Shown: positions 8,161 through 15,981 of the stretch, piece after piece | Position numbering within the stretch: the first letter of the stretch is position 1 | Layout: each line of letters starts with the position of its first letter | NCBI GenBank assembly: GCA_964510225.1 | Contig: CAZEAN010000099.1 | Coordinates: forward strand, 1 to 21,411 | Direction of reading: 5' to 3' | DNA length: 21,411 nt | Source of the DNA: CAZEAN01 sp964510225 | GTDB taxonomy: Bacteria > Planctomycetota > Planctomycetia > Isosphaerales > Isosphaeraceae | Position numbers and translations under genes: made by a program | Notes under the pieces: model-generated | What the model was told of the DNA's origin: nothing | The model's input: the letters and a program-made list of their open reading frames with translations, nothing else | Database searches by the model: none

Positions 8161-8634
8161 ATGAGCCCGATCAGCAAGAAACGGCGACCAGGGCGACATG
8201 TCACAGAATCACGGGCCGCACGCCTTTACCACTTAGCCGTCCTATTAGATGATCGGCCACAAACTCGGGAGGAAATCCTCCAAGCTTTGAAAATCAAGCC
8301 TCGGACCTTTTACCGAGAACTTGAATTCTTGAAACGCTGCGGTGTCAAAGTCCGGCTCGAAGGGGGTAACTATCAGCTCCAAAGTAGTCTGAGTACGGCC
8401 GAGTTCTGCCTGCCATTTCCGGATCCGAAACTTAGCTTCGCGGAAATTGCAGAACTGTCATCCGGAACTGGTCCTGCCGCACGCCGACTCGCAGGTCTCC
8501 GTAATCGCATTGTCCGAAACGGGATAGAGCCGCTGCAAAAGCGAGCAAAACCGAATCAAGAAGCACACTCACAAGAAACGCTCGAACAGCCAGATTCGAG
8601 AATCATGCAGACTACCACGACCTGTTGCATCTAA
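8161..8634 (+). CDS. Small helix-turn-helix protein, possible transcription regulator
   Basis: This 157-residue protein has an excellent ribosome site (AGGGGAG at 8148-8154). Residues about 18-75 (from ARLYHLAVLLDDRPQT through ILQALKIKPRTFYRELEFLKRCG to the wing VRLEGGNYQL) form a winged helix-turn-helix. It resembles the N-terminal DNA-binding part of DeoR/WYL-type regulators. The WYL or ligand-binding domain normally following is absent. The second half is short, polar and poorly ordered, ending in TTTTCCI. The gene stands alone, flanked by the 13-base inverted repeat upstream and the split tRNA gene downstream on the other strand. It could act as a small repressor of itself or of nearby genes. 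Targets cannot be read from the sequence. Confidence 0.8.
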   Translation: MSPISKKRRPGRHVTESRAARLYHLAVLLDDRPQTREEILQALKIKPRTFYRELEFLKRCGVKVRLEGGNYQLQSSLSTAEFCLPFPDPKLSFAEIAELSSGTGPAARRLAGLRNRIVRNGIEPLQKRAKPNQEAHSQETLEQPDSRIMQTTTTCCI

Positions 8635-8829
8635 CTCGAAGGTAACGAGTTTATGAAATATCAGATCACGATGAAGTGATGTAGTAGGGCACCTCCACCC
8701 TAACTCGCTTAAATCTTCTTGAGATTCGAGCGTGAGAGCTTCGCGTGAAATCCTAACTTTAAAAGATCAGCCGAATCTCAAATAAAACCAGTAGAAATGC
8801 CTCGAATACTCTTTAATAGTTAACGCTGA

Positions 8830-8858
8830 AAGCTTAAGCCCTACAGGCTCTCAAGCTT
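8830..8858 (-). terminator. Hairpin just after the tRNA-Lys gene
   Basis: On the minus strand AAGCTTGAG pairs with CTTAAGCTT (one G·U), with two further G-C pairs below a TGTA loop. It begins 10 bases beyond the tRNA's last base. No clear U-run follows, so it may be a processing or 3'-end hairpin rather than a classic terminator. Confidence 0.4.
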
Positions 8859-8867
8859 CTAACCAAG

Positions 8868-9266
8868 TGACCGGGGTGGGACTCGAACCCACGACCAGCG
8901 GATTAACTTACCTCATCGGCTTTCACCGACCACTCGAATCTGGAAACTACCAAGATCGATAAGCTTTCCGGATTTGAACGTTGGGGTCTGGACTTTCCCT
9001 TCACCATCGCAGGTGTGCCGCGTCAAGTCTCTGGGGCTGAGCCCGACGATCCGTCGGAACCCTTGCCTGCTGATTACCCAATTCCGCAACTTTTCAAAGC
9101 CTTCACGTTTGCCGTTACCAGCTGCGTTGTGGCGTCGCGGACTCTCAGGGCGTTCCAGCATACTGCGGCATCCACTCTCGCGGTTCAGTTTCTTCCCACG
9201 AGAGGCTCCAAGCACTTTTAGAATAAGTGCTTAAGTCCGCTGCTCTACCGACTGAGCTACCCGGTC
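8868..9266 (-). tRNA. tRNA-Lys(UUU), interrupted by a group I intron
   Basis: Joining minus-strand 9266-9233 (34 nt) to 8906-8868 (39 nt) gives a standard 73-nt tRNA. The acceptor stem GACCGGG/CCCGGTC is fully paired. The D stem is GCTC/GAGC, the anticodon stem GCGGA/TCCGC, the variable loop TGGTC, and the T arm GTGGG/CCCAC with loop TTCGAGT. The discriminator is A. The anticodon loop becomes CU-UUU-AA, so the anticodon is UUU (lysine), and the overall sequence resembles bacterial tRNA-Lys. The CCA end is not encoded. The short 5-nt variable loop rules out tRNA-Leu(UAA), which the unspliced 5' half alone (CUUAA) might suggest. The intron falls between anticodon positions 34 and 35, so this gene makes no functional lysine tRNA unless it is spliced. 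Confidence 0.95.
8907..9232 (-). ncRNA. Group I intron (IC3-like) in the anticodon of tRNA-Lys(UUU)
   Basis: The 326-nt intron follows the last exon U (U34) and ends in G, as group I introns do. Numbering from its first base, the intron's own hairpin 1-8/16-23 places G24 opposite U34, giving the splice-site U·G pair. P2 is CTCTCG 29-34 with CGAGAG 53-58. P3 is TGCCGC 63-68 with GCGGCA 212-217. P4 is GCTG 111-114 with CAGC 161-164. P7 is GACTT 204-208 with AAGTC 238-242, and P8 is CACC 218-221 with GGTG 228-231. A GAAA-capped hairpin (303-318) stands near the 3' end. The R and S segments (CAGAGACUUGACG; GGUGAAGGGAAAGUCCAG) closely resemble those of the Azoarcus tRNA-Ile and Anabaena tRNA-Leu introns. 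No homing endonuclease gene is present. Confidence 0.93.
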
Positions 9267-9390
9267 TGTCCGTTAGCAAGCTAGTTTGCCAGAATTGACA
9301 TTAAGCTTGCGTGACTCACTTAGCCTATCCACCGGACAACCAAGAGTCTAGACCACTCCCGGGATTCGGAGGTTCGCGGACCTAGACTTT

Positions 9391-9420
9391 TTGAGTAAAG
9401 TTTAACATGATGCTTGTAAT
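9391..9420 (+). promoter_or_regulatory. Weak candidate promoter of the cytochrome-type gene
   Basis: TTGAGT at 9391-9396 and TGTAAT at 9415-9420 are 18 bases apart, about 110 bases before the ATG at 9528. Each matches 4 of 6 consensus positions. The match is modest and unsupported by other evidence. Confidence 0.25.
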
Positions 9421-9527
9421 ACCGTGTACGTCCTGTGTCGATCCGGTGACGGACGACTCTCAGACTATTCATCAGCCTCGGTGTCGAAACCTCATGGCAA
9501 CCGATGGCACTTGAAGGAGGCCGAGCG

Positions 9528-11993
9528 ATGCGAGGATGCACGAACCTAATCGTCCAAATTGTTTGGATTTATGGACTTGGGGCCTCGCTCTGCTTTGCGA
9601 GCTTAGCACCGGGATCTTCCGAAGAGCTTCGGGTTTTCCCGGAGCAAGTGGTCTTAGTCGGCCCCGATGCTGTCCAACAACTCGCTGTCGAAGAGGTAGC
9701 GACCCAGGACGACCTTACCTCCCAAGCGAGCTTCGAGTCATCCGACACGAACATCGCAATCGTTGATGAATCAGGAACGATCTCCGGGCAAGGTGATGGT
9801 CAAACGAGCATCATCGTGACTGTCGGCGACCGACAGACTGTGCTTGAAGTAATGGTCACGCGCTTTGAGAATCCGCCGCCGATCCACTTCACAAATCAAA
9901 TTGTACCGATCTTTACCAAACTTAGCTGTAACGGCGGGGGATGTCACGGTAAGTCTGGTGGCCAAAATGGCTTCCGACTCAGTTTGCTAGGATTCGAGCC
10001 TGAATTGGACTACGAGACTCTCGTCAAGGAAGGTCGGGGGCGTCGTCTCTTTCCGCTTGCACCGGACGAGAGTCTACTTCTCAAAAAAGCGATCGCAACG
10101 GTACCACATGGCGGTGGAAAGCGACTTGAGGACGGATCTCATGAGCACAAGTTGATCCGGCGTTGGATTGCCGAAGGGATGCCCGAAGGTGATCCGAACG
10201 CTGCGAAGGTCGCAAAGATAGAGATCAATCCGCCTCAACGAATTCTTGATCGTGGTGAAGATCAACAGCTCGTCGTCACTGCGATTTACAGTGATGGTAG
10301 CACGGAAGACGTTACTCGATGGGCACAGTACGAATCAAATGTCACTGATGTTGCCTCGGTCGAGGAAGGTGGCTTAGTATCTGCGGCCGACCTCGCCGGC
10401 CAAGCCGCCGTGATGGCCCGCTACCAAGGGCAAGTCGCGGTCTTCAACGCGACGGTTCCCTTGGGAATGGAGATCACCAGCTATCCCGAGTACCCGACCA
10501 CGAACTTCATCGATGAGCTAGCCCTCAAACAGTGGAAGCGGCTCGGGCTTCTCCCATCTGGGCTCTGCGATGACGCTGAGTTCATCCGTCGGGCTTCGCT
10601 AGACATTACGGGAAGCCTCCCGAGTGCCGAAGAGATCCAAGCATTTGTGGAAGACAAAGCCGCTGATAAGCGAGCGAGACTCGTTGATGAACTACTCGAA
10701 CGTCCGGAATATGCCCAATTCTTCGCGATCAAGTGGGCGGACATTCTTCGGAACAAACGGCAAGGGAATTCCCGATATCAACGATCGACCTACCGATTCT
10801 ATGATTGGATCCGCCGTGAGCTGGAACAAAACACACCATACGACGAGTTTACTCGCGAAATTCTAGCGGCAAACGGTAGCCCAGAAACCGCGCCTCCGGT
10901 GGTCTGGTACCGCGAGTTGAAGAAGGCCGACGAGTTCGTTGACGACTCTGCCCAAGTCTTCCTTGGGATGCGTTTGCAGTGTGCTAAGTGCCACCATCAC
11001 CCGTTCGAGCGTTGGAGTCAGGACGATTACTACAGTTTCGCCGCCTTCTTTAGTCGCGTCGGACGGAAGAGTTCGACTTCGGCTCAAAAAGCCGGGCGTG
11101 ACGAATTAGTAATCTTCACAAGCCGAAATGGTTCTGTCCGCCATCCAAAGACAAATCAAGTAATGGAGCCTCGTGGGTTAGGTGAACCCGAACCTGCTGC
11201 GATCGAGAACGCAGTGGACCCCCGCGATGTCCTCGTCGATTGGCTCTCCGAATCAGAACGCTCCAACTTTGCCCCGGCCTTGGTCAATCGCTACTGGGCA
11301 CACTTCTTCGGTCGTGGCCTTGTAGAGCCGATTGATGACCTCAGAGAAACAAATCCGGCAAGTAATCCCGAGCTGATGGAAGCCGCAGCAACCTACTTCT
11401 CGGAATCTGGCTACGACATTAAAGACTTGATCCGGACCATCTGCAACAGCCGCCTCTACAGCCTCTCGAGCCTTCCGAACGATTACAATGCACGCGACAC
11501 GCAGAGCTTCGCTCGGTACTATCCGAAGCGGATGACAGCCGAGGTCCTCGCTGACGCGATTGCTACGTTCACTGATGTGCCGTCCCGCTACAACGGGCTC
11601 CCTGTCGGGACCCGTGCAATTGCCTTGCCAGATGAGAGTATCAATTCGAGCTTCCTGGACACCTTCGGTCGTCCGAAGCGAGAGACCGCCTGCGAATGCG
11701 AACGGGTTACCGATGCAAGCTTAAGTCAAAGTCTAATGCTCCTCAATTCGAATGAAGTGCAGTCAAAACTAACCAACGGTGATGGCCGTGCAGCCGCATT
11801 GGCCGAGGATCCTCGGCCACACGAAGAGAAGATCGAGGAGCTATTCTGGTCGGCCTTTGCGCGATCTCCGTCCGAGAGTGAACTCGCAACCGCACTCGGT
11901 CATATTGAGTTTGCCGGCGATGAAGTGAAACGTGCTTATGAAGATCTGGTATGGGCGTTGATGAACGCCAAAGAATTTCAGTTCATTGATTGA
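9528..11993 (+). CDS. Secreted DUF1549/DUF1553 protein with Ig-like and cytochrome-type motifs
   Basis: This 821-residue protein begins at the ATG at 9528, 7 bases after AAGGAGG (9514-9520). An ATG at 9504 lies upstream of this site. A signal peptide covers residues 1-27. The order of domains is: Big2-like Ig domain (about 35-112); planctomycete cytochrome-like segment with a C-x4-C-H site (C134, C139, H140) and the MPEGDPN end; second Ig-like domain (about 235-312, ILDRGEDQQLVVTAIYSDGS); DUF1549 (about 325-525) with C-x2-C-H at C485, C488, H489; and DUF1553 (about 560-815, with ALVNRYWAHFFGRG and RRMTAEVLADAI-like KRMTAEVLADAI). Such proteins are a planctomycete hallmark, are probably periplasmic, and may handle electron transfer or polysaccharide breakdown; their reaction is not established. 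The DUF1501 gene follows, the usual partner. Confidence 0.93.
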   Translation: MRGCTNLIVQIVWIYGLGASLCFASLAPGSSEELRVFPEQVVLVGPDAVQQLAVEEVATQDDLTSQASFESSDTNIAIVDESGTISGQGDGQTSIIVTVGDRQTVLEVMVTRFENPPPIHFTNQIVPIFTKLSCNGGGCHGKSGGQNGFRLSLLGFEPELDYETLVKEGRGRRLFPLAPDESLLLKKAIATVPHGGGKRLEDGSHEHKLIRRWIAEGMPEGDPNAAKVAKIEINPPQRILDRGEDQQLVVTAIYSDGSTEDVTRWAQYESNVTDVASVEEGGLVSAADLAGQAAVMARYQGQVAVFNATVPLGMEITSYPEYPTTNFIDELALKQWKRLGLLPSGLCDDAEFIRRASLDITGSLPSAEEIQAFVEDKAADKRARLVDELLERPEYAQFFAIKWADILRNKRQGNSRYQRSTYRFYDWIRRELEQNTPYDEFTREILAANGSPETAPPVVWYRELKKADEFVDDSAQVFLGMRLQCAKCHHHPFERWSQDDYYSFAAFFSRVGRKSSTSAQKAGRDELVIFTSRNGSVRHPKTNQVMEPRGLGEPEPAAIENAVDPRDVLVDWLSESERSNFAPALVNRYWAHFFGRGLVEPIDDLRETNPASNPELMEAAATYFSESGYDIKDLIRTICNSRLYSLSSLPNDYNARDTQSFARYYPKRMTAEVLADAIATFTDVPSRYNGLPVGTRAIALPDESINSSFLDTFGRPKRETACECERVTDASLSQSLMLLNSNEVQSKLTNGDGRAAALAEDPRPHEEKIEELFWSAFARSPSESELATALGHIEFAGDEVKRAYEDLVWALMNAKEFQFID

Positions 11994-12072
11994 TCGGTCG
12001 GCCGGCCGCTTCCTTACGCCGACCCGCTCGTACTTTTGGATCTTATGGTTTGGGACGGGCAACAGCCGATTC

Positions 12073-12095
12073 GCTCGAGTCTCCGGGACTCGAGC
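12073..12095. repeat. Hairpin between the DUF1549/1553 and DUF1501 genes
   Basis: Arms GCTCGAGTC and GACTCGAGC are fully complementary around a 5-base loop. It lies 80 bases after the first gene and about 130 bases before the second. No U-run follows, so it may be an attenuating or stabilising hairpin rather than a full terminator. Confidence 0.45.
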
Positions 12096-12226
12096 CGACT
12101 GCTTGTCCGAGGGTCACACAACCGACGGTCAGGACATCGAATCAGGTCAGGTTTGCGTATAGTGACCTGGCTTGGGCTCGATGACGGAGGTTCTCTTCCT
12201 GACTGTTGATCGGAGGATCGCTCCCG

Positions 12227-13582
12227 ATGTTCAGACTCCAGGGCCGTCCGAATCGGAATTGCCAAGGTATCAATCGCCGAAGCCTGCTTAAGGCTGGAAT
12301 GCTCGGCCTCTCCGGGCTTAGCCTTCCTGAGTTTTTGCGCAGCAAGGCAACTGCATCAGAGTTGAACCCTCGGAATCCGCAACCAGGATCCGACCTCTCC
12401 GTGATTCTTGTCTGGCTCGACGGTGGGCCTACCCATATGGAGACTTACGACCCGAAGCCGGAAGCACCAGAAGAGTTCCGGGGCCCATTGAACTCCATCG
12501 AGACGAGTGCCCCGGGGATCCGACTTCCGGAGCTTCTCCCCTACCACGCTCGGTTGATGGACAAGATGGCCATCATCCGATCGATGCATCACAACAACGG
12601 CGATCACTTCGCGGCCGCACATTGGATGTTAACCGGCTACCACGGCTCGAATGCAGCCAACCGCGCCCCCCAATATCCGTCAGCAGGCTCGATCATCACC
12701 AAGGTACTCGGGGCGAGAGAATCCGGCGTCCCTTCCTACGTCGGCCTTCCGAGGACTCATTCCATCGGAATTTCGCCGGGCTATCACAGTGGAGCGTACC
12801 TCGGAGTCGCACACAACCCGTTCATGGTGAACGGCGATCCTAATCGCTCGAACTTCAAAGTTCCGAACCTCTCGTTACCGAATGGGATCGACGTCAGTCG
12901 GCTCGATGACCGCCGTAATCTGATGAAAGTTTTTGACCAAGCACGAAGTGATGTGGACAACTCGGGTTTAATGGACGGGCTTGATCGATTTGACCAGCAA
13001 GCCTACGAGCTGATCACGAGCGATCGGGCTCGGAAGGCCTTCGATCTTAGTACGGAGGATCCAAAGACTCGGGACCGCTACGTACGTCATCAGTGGGGAC
13101 AAAGCGCTCTGGTCGCCAGACGGTTAGTTGAAGCAGGTGTGCGTTTCGTGACCTTGACCTTTGGTGGTTGGGATCATCACTCGCAAATCGAGAAAGGGAT
13201 GCAACGAGTCCTTCCTTGGCTCGATGGTGCTGTTGGCGGCCTAGTCGACGACCTTGATCAACGGGGGCTACTTGAAACCACGCTTGTCGTGGTTATGGGT
13301 GAGTTCGGACGGACACCTCGGGTCAACGGAAGTGCAGGTCGCGACCATTGGGGTAACGTAATGAGCGTCCTTCTTGCTGGGGGCGGCATCCAAGGTGGAC
13401 GGACGGTCGGGCGATCTTCGTCAAAAGGTGAAACGCCGGTTGACCTGCCGATCACACCGGCGGACCTCTGCGTCTCGGTCTACGATCGACTTGGGATCGA
13501 CCCCGCACTGACCTTTCAGAACCACGCAGGTCGTCCGATCCCGATCGGCGGTGACGGCTCGGTGATTCCTGGACTCTTCTGA
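12227..13582 (+). CDS. DUF1501 (sulfatase-like fold) protein with Tat signal
   Basis: This 451-residue protein is one of the DUF1501 proteins abundant in planctomycetes. They have an alkaline-phosphatase/sulfatase-like fold and unproven activity. The N terminus has a twin-arginine motif, NRRSLLKAG (residues 16-24), followed by MLGLSGLSLPEFL, so export by Tat is expected. Family marks include VILVWLDGGPTHMETYDPKPEAP, IIRSMHHNNGDH, TFGGWDHHSQ and VVVMGEFGRTPRVN followed by GRDHWG. These His and Asp residues are positioned as metal ligands in the fold. The ATG at 12227 follows GGAGG at 12212-12216. An in-frame TTG at 12206 would precede that site and is rejected. It follows the DUF1549/1553 gene, with which such proteins are usually paired. 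Confidence 0.93.
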   Translation: MFRLQGRPNRNCQGINRRSLLKAGMLGLSGLSLPEFLRSKATASELNPRNPQPGSDLSVILVWLDGGPTHMETYDPKPEAPEEFRGPLNSIETSAPGIRLPELLPYHARLMDKMAIIRSMHHNNGDHFAAAHWMLTGYHGSNAANRAPQYPSAGSIITKVLGARESGVPSYVGLPRTHSIGISPGYHSGAYLGVAHNPFMVNGDPNRSNFKVPNLSLPNGIDVSRLDDRRNLMKVFDQARSDVDNSGLMDGLDRFDQQAYELITSDRARKAFDLSTEDPKTRDRYVRHQWGQSALVARRLVEAGVRFVTLTFGGWDHHSQIEKGMQRVLPWLDGAVGGLVDDLDQRGLLETTLVVVMGEFGRTPRVNGSAGRDHWGNVMSVLLAGGGIQGGRTVGRSSSKGETPVDLPITPADLCVSVYDRLGIDPALTFQNHAGRPIPIGGDGSVIPGLF

Positions 13583-13606
13583 ACAAGGACGCTTTGGTCT
13601 GACCTG

Positions 13607-13637
13607 CGATCGGCCTCATCCGGAACGGGGCCGATCG
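13607..13637. terminator. Hairpin between convergent DUF1501 and sucD genes
   Basis: Arms CGATCGGCC and GGCCGATCG pair perfectly around a 13-base loop. It lies in the 83-base gap between two convergent genes, the normal place for a two-way terminator. There is no long T-run on either side, so the call rests on position and stem strength. Confidence 0.5.
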
Positions 13638-13665
13638 AGCGGATTCGATCGCAACTGACTCGGCT

Positions 13666-14550
13666 TTATCCTTGCTGAAGTGCACGCTGGAGCGTTAGCC
13701 CCATATCAGCAGGACTTTGGGCGACTAGGATTCCAGAGTCTTGAAGTGCACTGATCTTATCGGAGGCTTTGCCCGATCCCCCGGAAATGATTGCGCCTGC
13801 GTGCCCCATCCGCTTGCCCGGGGGGGCTGTTTGTCCCGCGATAAAGGCCGCCATCGGCTTCGTGATTCCTCCCGATTTCTTGAAGGCAGCGGCCTCTTCC
13901 TCCGCATTTCCGCCGATTTCCCCCATCATCAGAACCGCTTCCGTGGCGGGGTCGGCTTCGAACATCCGGAGGACGTCGACAAAGTTGGTTCCGTTCACCG
14001 GATCGCCACCGATTCCCACGCAGGTGCTCTGTCCAATTCCTAGGCTGGTTAACTGCCAAACCGCCTCGTACGTCAGAGTCCCGGAACGGCTCACGACTCC
14101 TACGTTCCCCGACTTGTGAATGTAGCCGGGCATAATCCCAATTTTGCACTGATCGGGAGTGATCACGCCGGGGCAATTCGGTCCCACGAGTCGACAATCA
14201 GGACGATGCGCTTTGAGGTACGCGACGGCACGGGCCATGTCCAACACGGGGATCCCTTCGGTGATCGCGATCACCACTTTGATCCCAGCATCGGCCGCTT
14301 CCATGATCGAATCTGCGGCGAACGGCGGCGGGACGAAGATCATCGAGGCGTCGGCACCTGCTTGATCAACGGCTTCGGCAACGGTGTCGAAGACCGGGAC
14401 ACCCAGGGTGCTTTGTCCGCCCTTGCCGGGCGTAACCCCACCGACCAGGTTCGTCCCATAAGCCTGACATTGCTCCGCATGGAAGGCACCCGCCTTCCCC
14501 GTAATCCCTTGACAGATCAGTCGTGTGTTTTTGTCGACGAGAATACTCAT
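13666..14550 (-). CDS. sucD: Succinyl-CoA ligase, alpha subunit
   Basis: This 294-residue protein, the usual length, is the alpha subunit of succinyl-CoA synthetase. It interconverts succinyl-CoA with succinate plus ATP or GTP in the TCA cycle. Seen features are the CoA-binding GITGKAGAFH and GGVTPGKGG, the VGPNCPGVI segment, and RMGHAGAIISGGSG, where His about 250 is the residue that carries the phosphate. The chosen ATG at 14550 begins MSILVDKNT, the conserved start. The frame stays open to 14652, but that extra 34-residue stretch is not family-like and overlaps the end of sucC. No strong ribosome site precedes the ATG, so it may rely on the sucC transcript. It lies 98 bases downstream of sucC on the same strand. 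Confidence 0.97.
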   Translation of the reverse strand: MSILVDKNTRLICQGITGKAGAFHAEQCQAYGTNLVGGVTPGKGGQSTLGVPVFDTVAEAVDQAGADASMIFVPPPFAADSIMEAADAGIKVVIAITEGIPVLDMARAVAYLKAHRPDCRLVGPNCPGVITPDQCKIGIMPGYIHKSGNVGVVSRSGTLTYEAVWQLTSLGIGQSTCVGIGGDPVNGTNFVDVLRMFEADPATEAVLMMGEIGGNAEEEAAAFKKSGGITKPMAAFIAGQTAPPGKRMGHAGAIISGGSGKASDKISALQDSGILVAQSPADMGLTLQRALQQG

Positions 14551-14648
14551 GAGTGGATATCGATGCTCAGAAGGTGGCGACTGGCGGTTGAAGATCGGGC
14601 AATGGGATGAGAAAGCGTATCTTCGTATCGAATGGAGTTCATCGTGGC

Positions 14649-15899
14649 TCAAGCGACTTCCTGGGCCGCTCCGACAACTTTCTGTGCGGCGTCGGTCAGG
14701 CCTTTTGCAACCGTAATCTTGCGACCTGATTCCTCGAGAAGTTTCATCCCCTCCTCGACATTCGTTCCTTCGAGTCGGACGACGAGAGGAACTTTAAAGT
14801 CGATCTCATCGTAAGCAGCCAAGAGCGCCGAGGCGATGATGTCGCACTTCATGATTCCGCCGAAAATGTTGACCAGGACCGCTTTGACTTTGTCCGAGGA
14901 AAGCAAGATCCGGAAAGCCTCAAGTACCTGATCTTTGTTCGCGCCGCCTCCGACGTCGAGAAAATTGGCCGGCTCACCACCGTGATACTTGATCACGTCC
15001 ATCGTTGACATTGCCAGGCCGGCACCATTGACGAGGCACGCGATATCCCCGTCCAGTTGGACATACGAGAGCCCGGCTTCCTCAGCCCTTAATTCGTTTG
15101 GATCTTCTTCGTCAGGGTCAATTAACGCTTTCAGCTCGGGGTGTCGAAACAGGGCGTTGTCATCAAAATTTAGCTTGCAATCCAAGGCCAAGACGTCGCC
15201 AGTTTCCGTAACGATCAAGGGATTGATTTCAGCAAGGGAACAGTCGGAGGCAAGAAAAAAACGCGTGAAGTTCTTGAAGAACTTGATCCCTTTCTTGGCA
15301 GAATCTCCAGAAAGACCGAGCCCCTTACAGAGTTTCCGGGCTTGAAAATCGGCAAGACCAAGACCTACGTCGATCGTCTCTCGGAGGATCTTTTCTGGAG
15401 TCTTTGCTGCAACCTCTTCGATCTCCACGCCACCTTCGGTCGACGCCATCAAAACCGGGGCTTGCTCCGCACGGTCAACAGCCATCCCAAGGTAAAGTTC
15501 ACGCGTGATGTCGTGCCCGACCGCAATTAAGACACGATTGATTTTGGCGCCTTCAATACCCGTTTGGTAAGTTACAAGTGTCTTACCAAGAAGACTCGCC
15601 GCAGCGTTCTTAGCCTCGCTCGCGGATTTGACTAACTGAACGCCGCGAGCAACTCCCTCAGGACGAGGCTTCGCCCCCGACGCGATCGCGAGTGCTTCGG
15701 CATGATCTTCTCCTGGCCCAATGGCGATTCCTTTACCGCGACCACCTGCGTGGACCTGGGCCTTAACCACCCCAAGAGCGCAGCCGAGCTTGTCGAACGC
15801 GGCTGCAGCCTCATCGGGCGTGGTGACGACGATCCCTTCTTGGACAGCAACGCCGGCTGCCTTCAGAAGCTCCTTGCCTTGATACTCGTGGATCTTCAT
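14649..15899 (-). CDS. sucC: Succinyl-CoA ligase, beta subunit
   Basis: This 416-residue protein is the beta subunit partner of sucD and forms the ATP-grasp part that binds ADP or GDP and receives the phosphate. Visible marks are MKIHEYQGKELL at the start, QVHAGGRGKG in the ATP-grasp fold, SLAEINPLIVTETG with the metal-binding Glu/Asn, LDCKLNFDDNALFRHPEL, NGAGLAMSTMD, GEPANFLDVGGGA, NIFGGIMKCD and VRLEGTNVEEG. The ATG at 15899 matches the conserved start; a frame beginning at 15956 adds 19 residues with no family match. It is slightly longer than the E. coli subunit (388). Nucleotide preference (ADP or GDP) is not read here. sucD follows on the same strand after 98 bases. Confidence 0.97.
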   Translation of the reverse strand: MKIHEYQGKELLKAAGVAVQEGIVVTTPDEAAAAFDKLGCALGVVKAQVHAGGRGKGIAIGPGEDHAEALAIASGAKPRPEGVARGVQLVKSASEAKNAAASLLGKTLVTYQTGIEGAKINRVLIAVGHDITRELYLGMAVDRAEQAPVLMASTEGGVEIEEVAAKTPEKILRETIDVGLGLADFQARKLCKGLGLSGDSAKKGIKFFKNFTRFFLASDCSLAEINPLIVTETGDVLALDCKLNFDDNALFRHPELKALIDPDEEDPNELRAEEAGLSYVQLDGDIACLVNGAGLAMSTMDVIKYHGGEPANFLDVGGGANKDQVLEAFRILLSSDKVKAVLVNIFGGIMKCDIIASALLAAYDEIDFKVPLVVRLEGTNVEEGMKLLEESGRKITVAKGLTDAAQKVVGAAQEVA

Positions 15900-15981
15900 G
15901 GTGGTCGAATCTCGGTCAGTCGGGTCAGGGCGATAGTGGGTCTTCGGGGTGATCACTAAAATCGTCGTCGTGAGACCGACT

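Noticed and set aside
8913..9215. 100-residue minus-strand reading frame within the tRNA intron, a possible homing endonuclease
   Set aside because: It overlaps the ribozyme core (P2 to P8), has no LAGLIDADG, HNH or GIY-YIG motif, and is better explained as an open frame by chance.
8868..9266. tRNA-Leu(UAA) reading of the interrupted tRNA, suggested by CUUAA in the unspliced 5' half
   Set aside because: The variable loop is only 5 nt (leucine tRNAs have a long arm), and splicing before UUAAUCC gives a proper 7-nt loop with anticodon UUU.
12206..12227. TTG start for the DUF1501 gene at 12206
   Set aside because: It lies upstream of the GGAGG at 12212-12216 that serves the ATG at 12227; the ATG also gives a normal Tat leader.
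14116..14610. 164-residue plus-strand frame opposite sucD
   Set aside because: sucD on the minus strand is certain; this frame has no family features.
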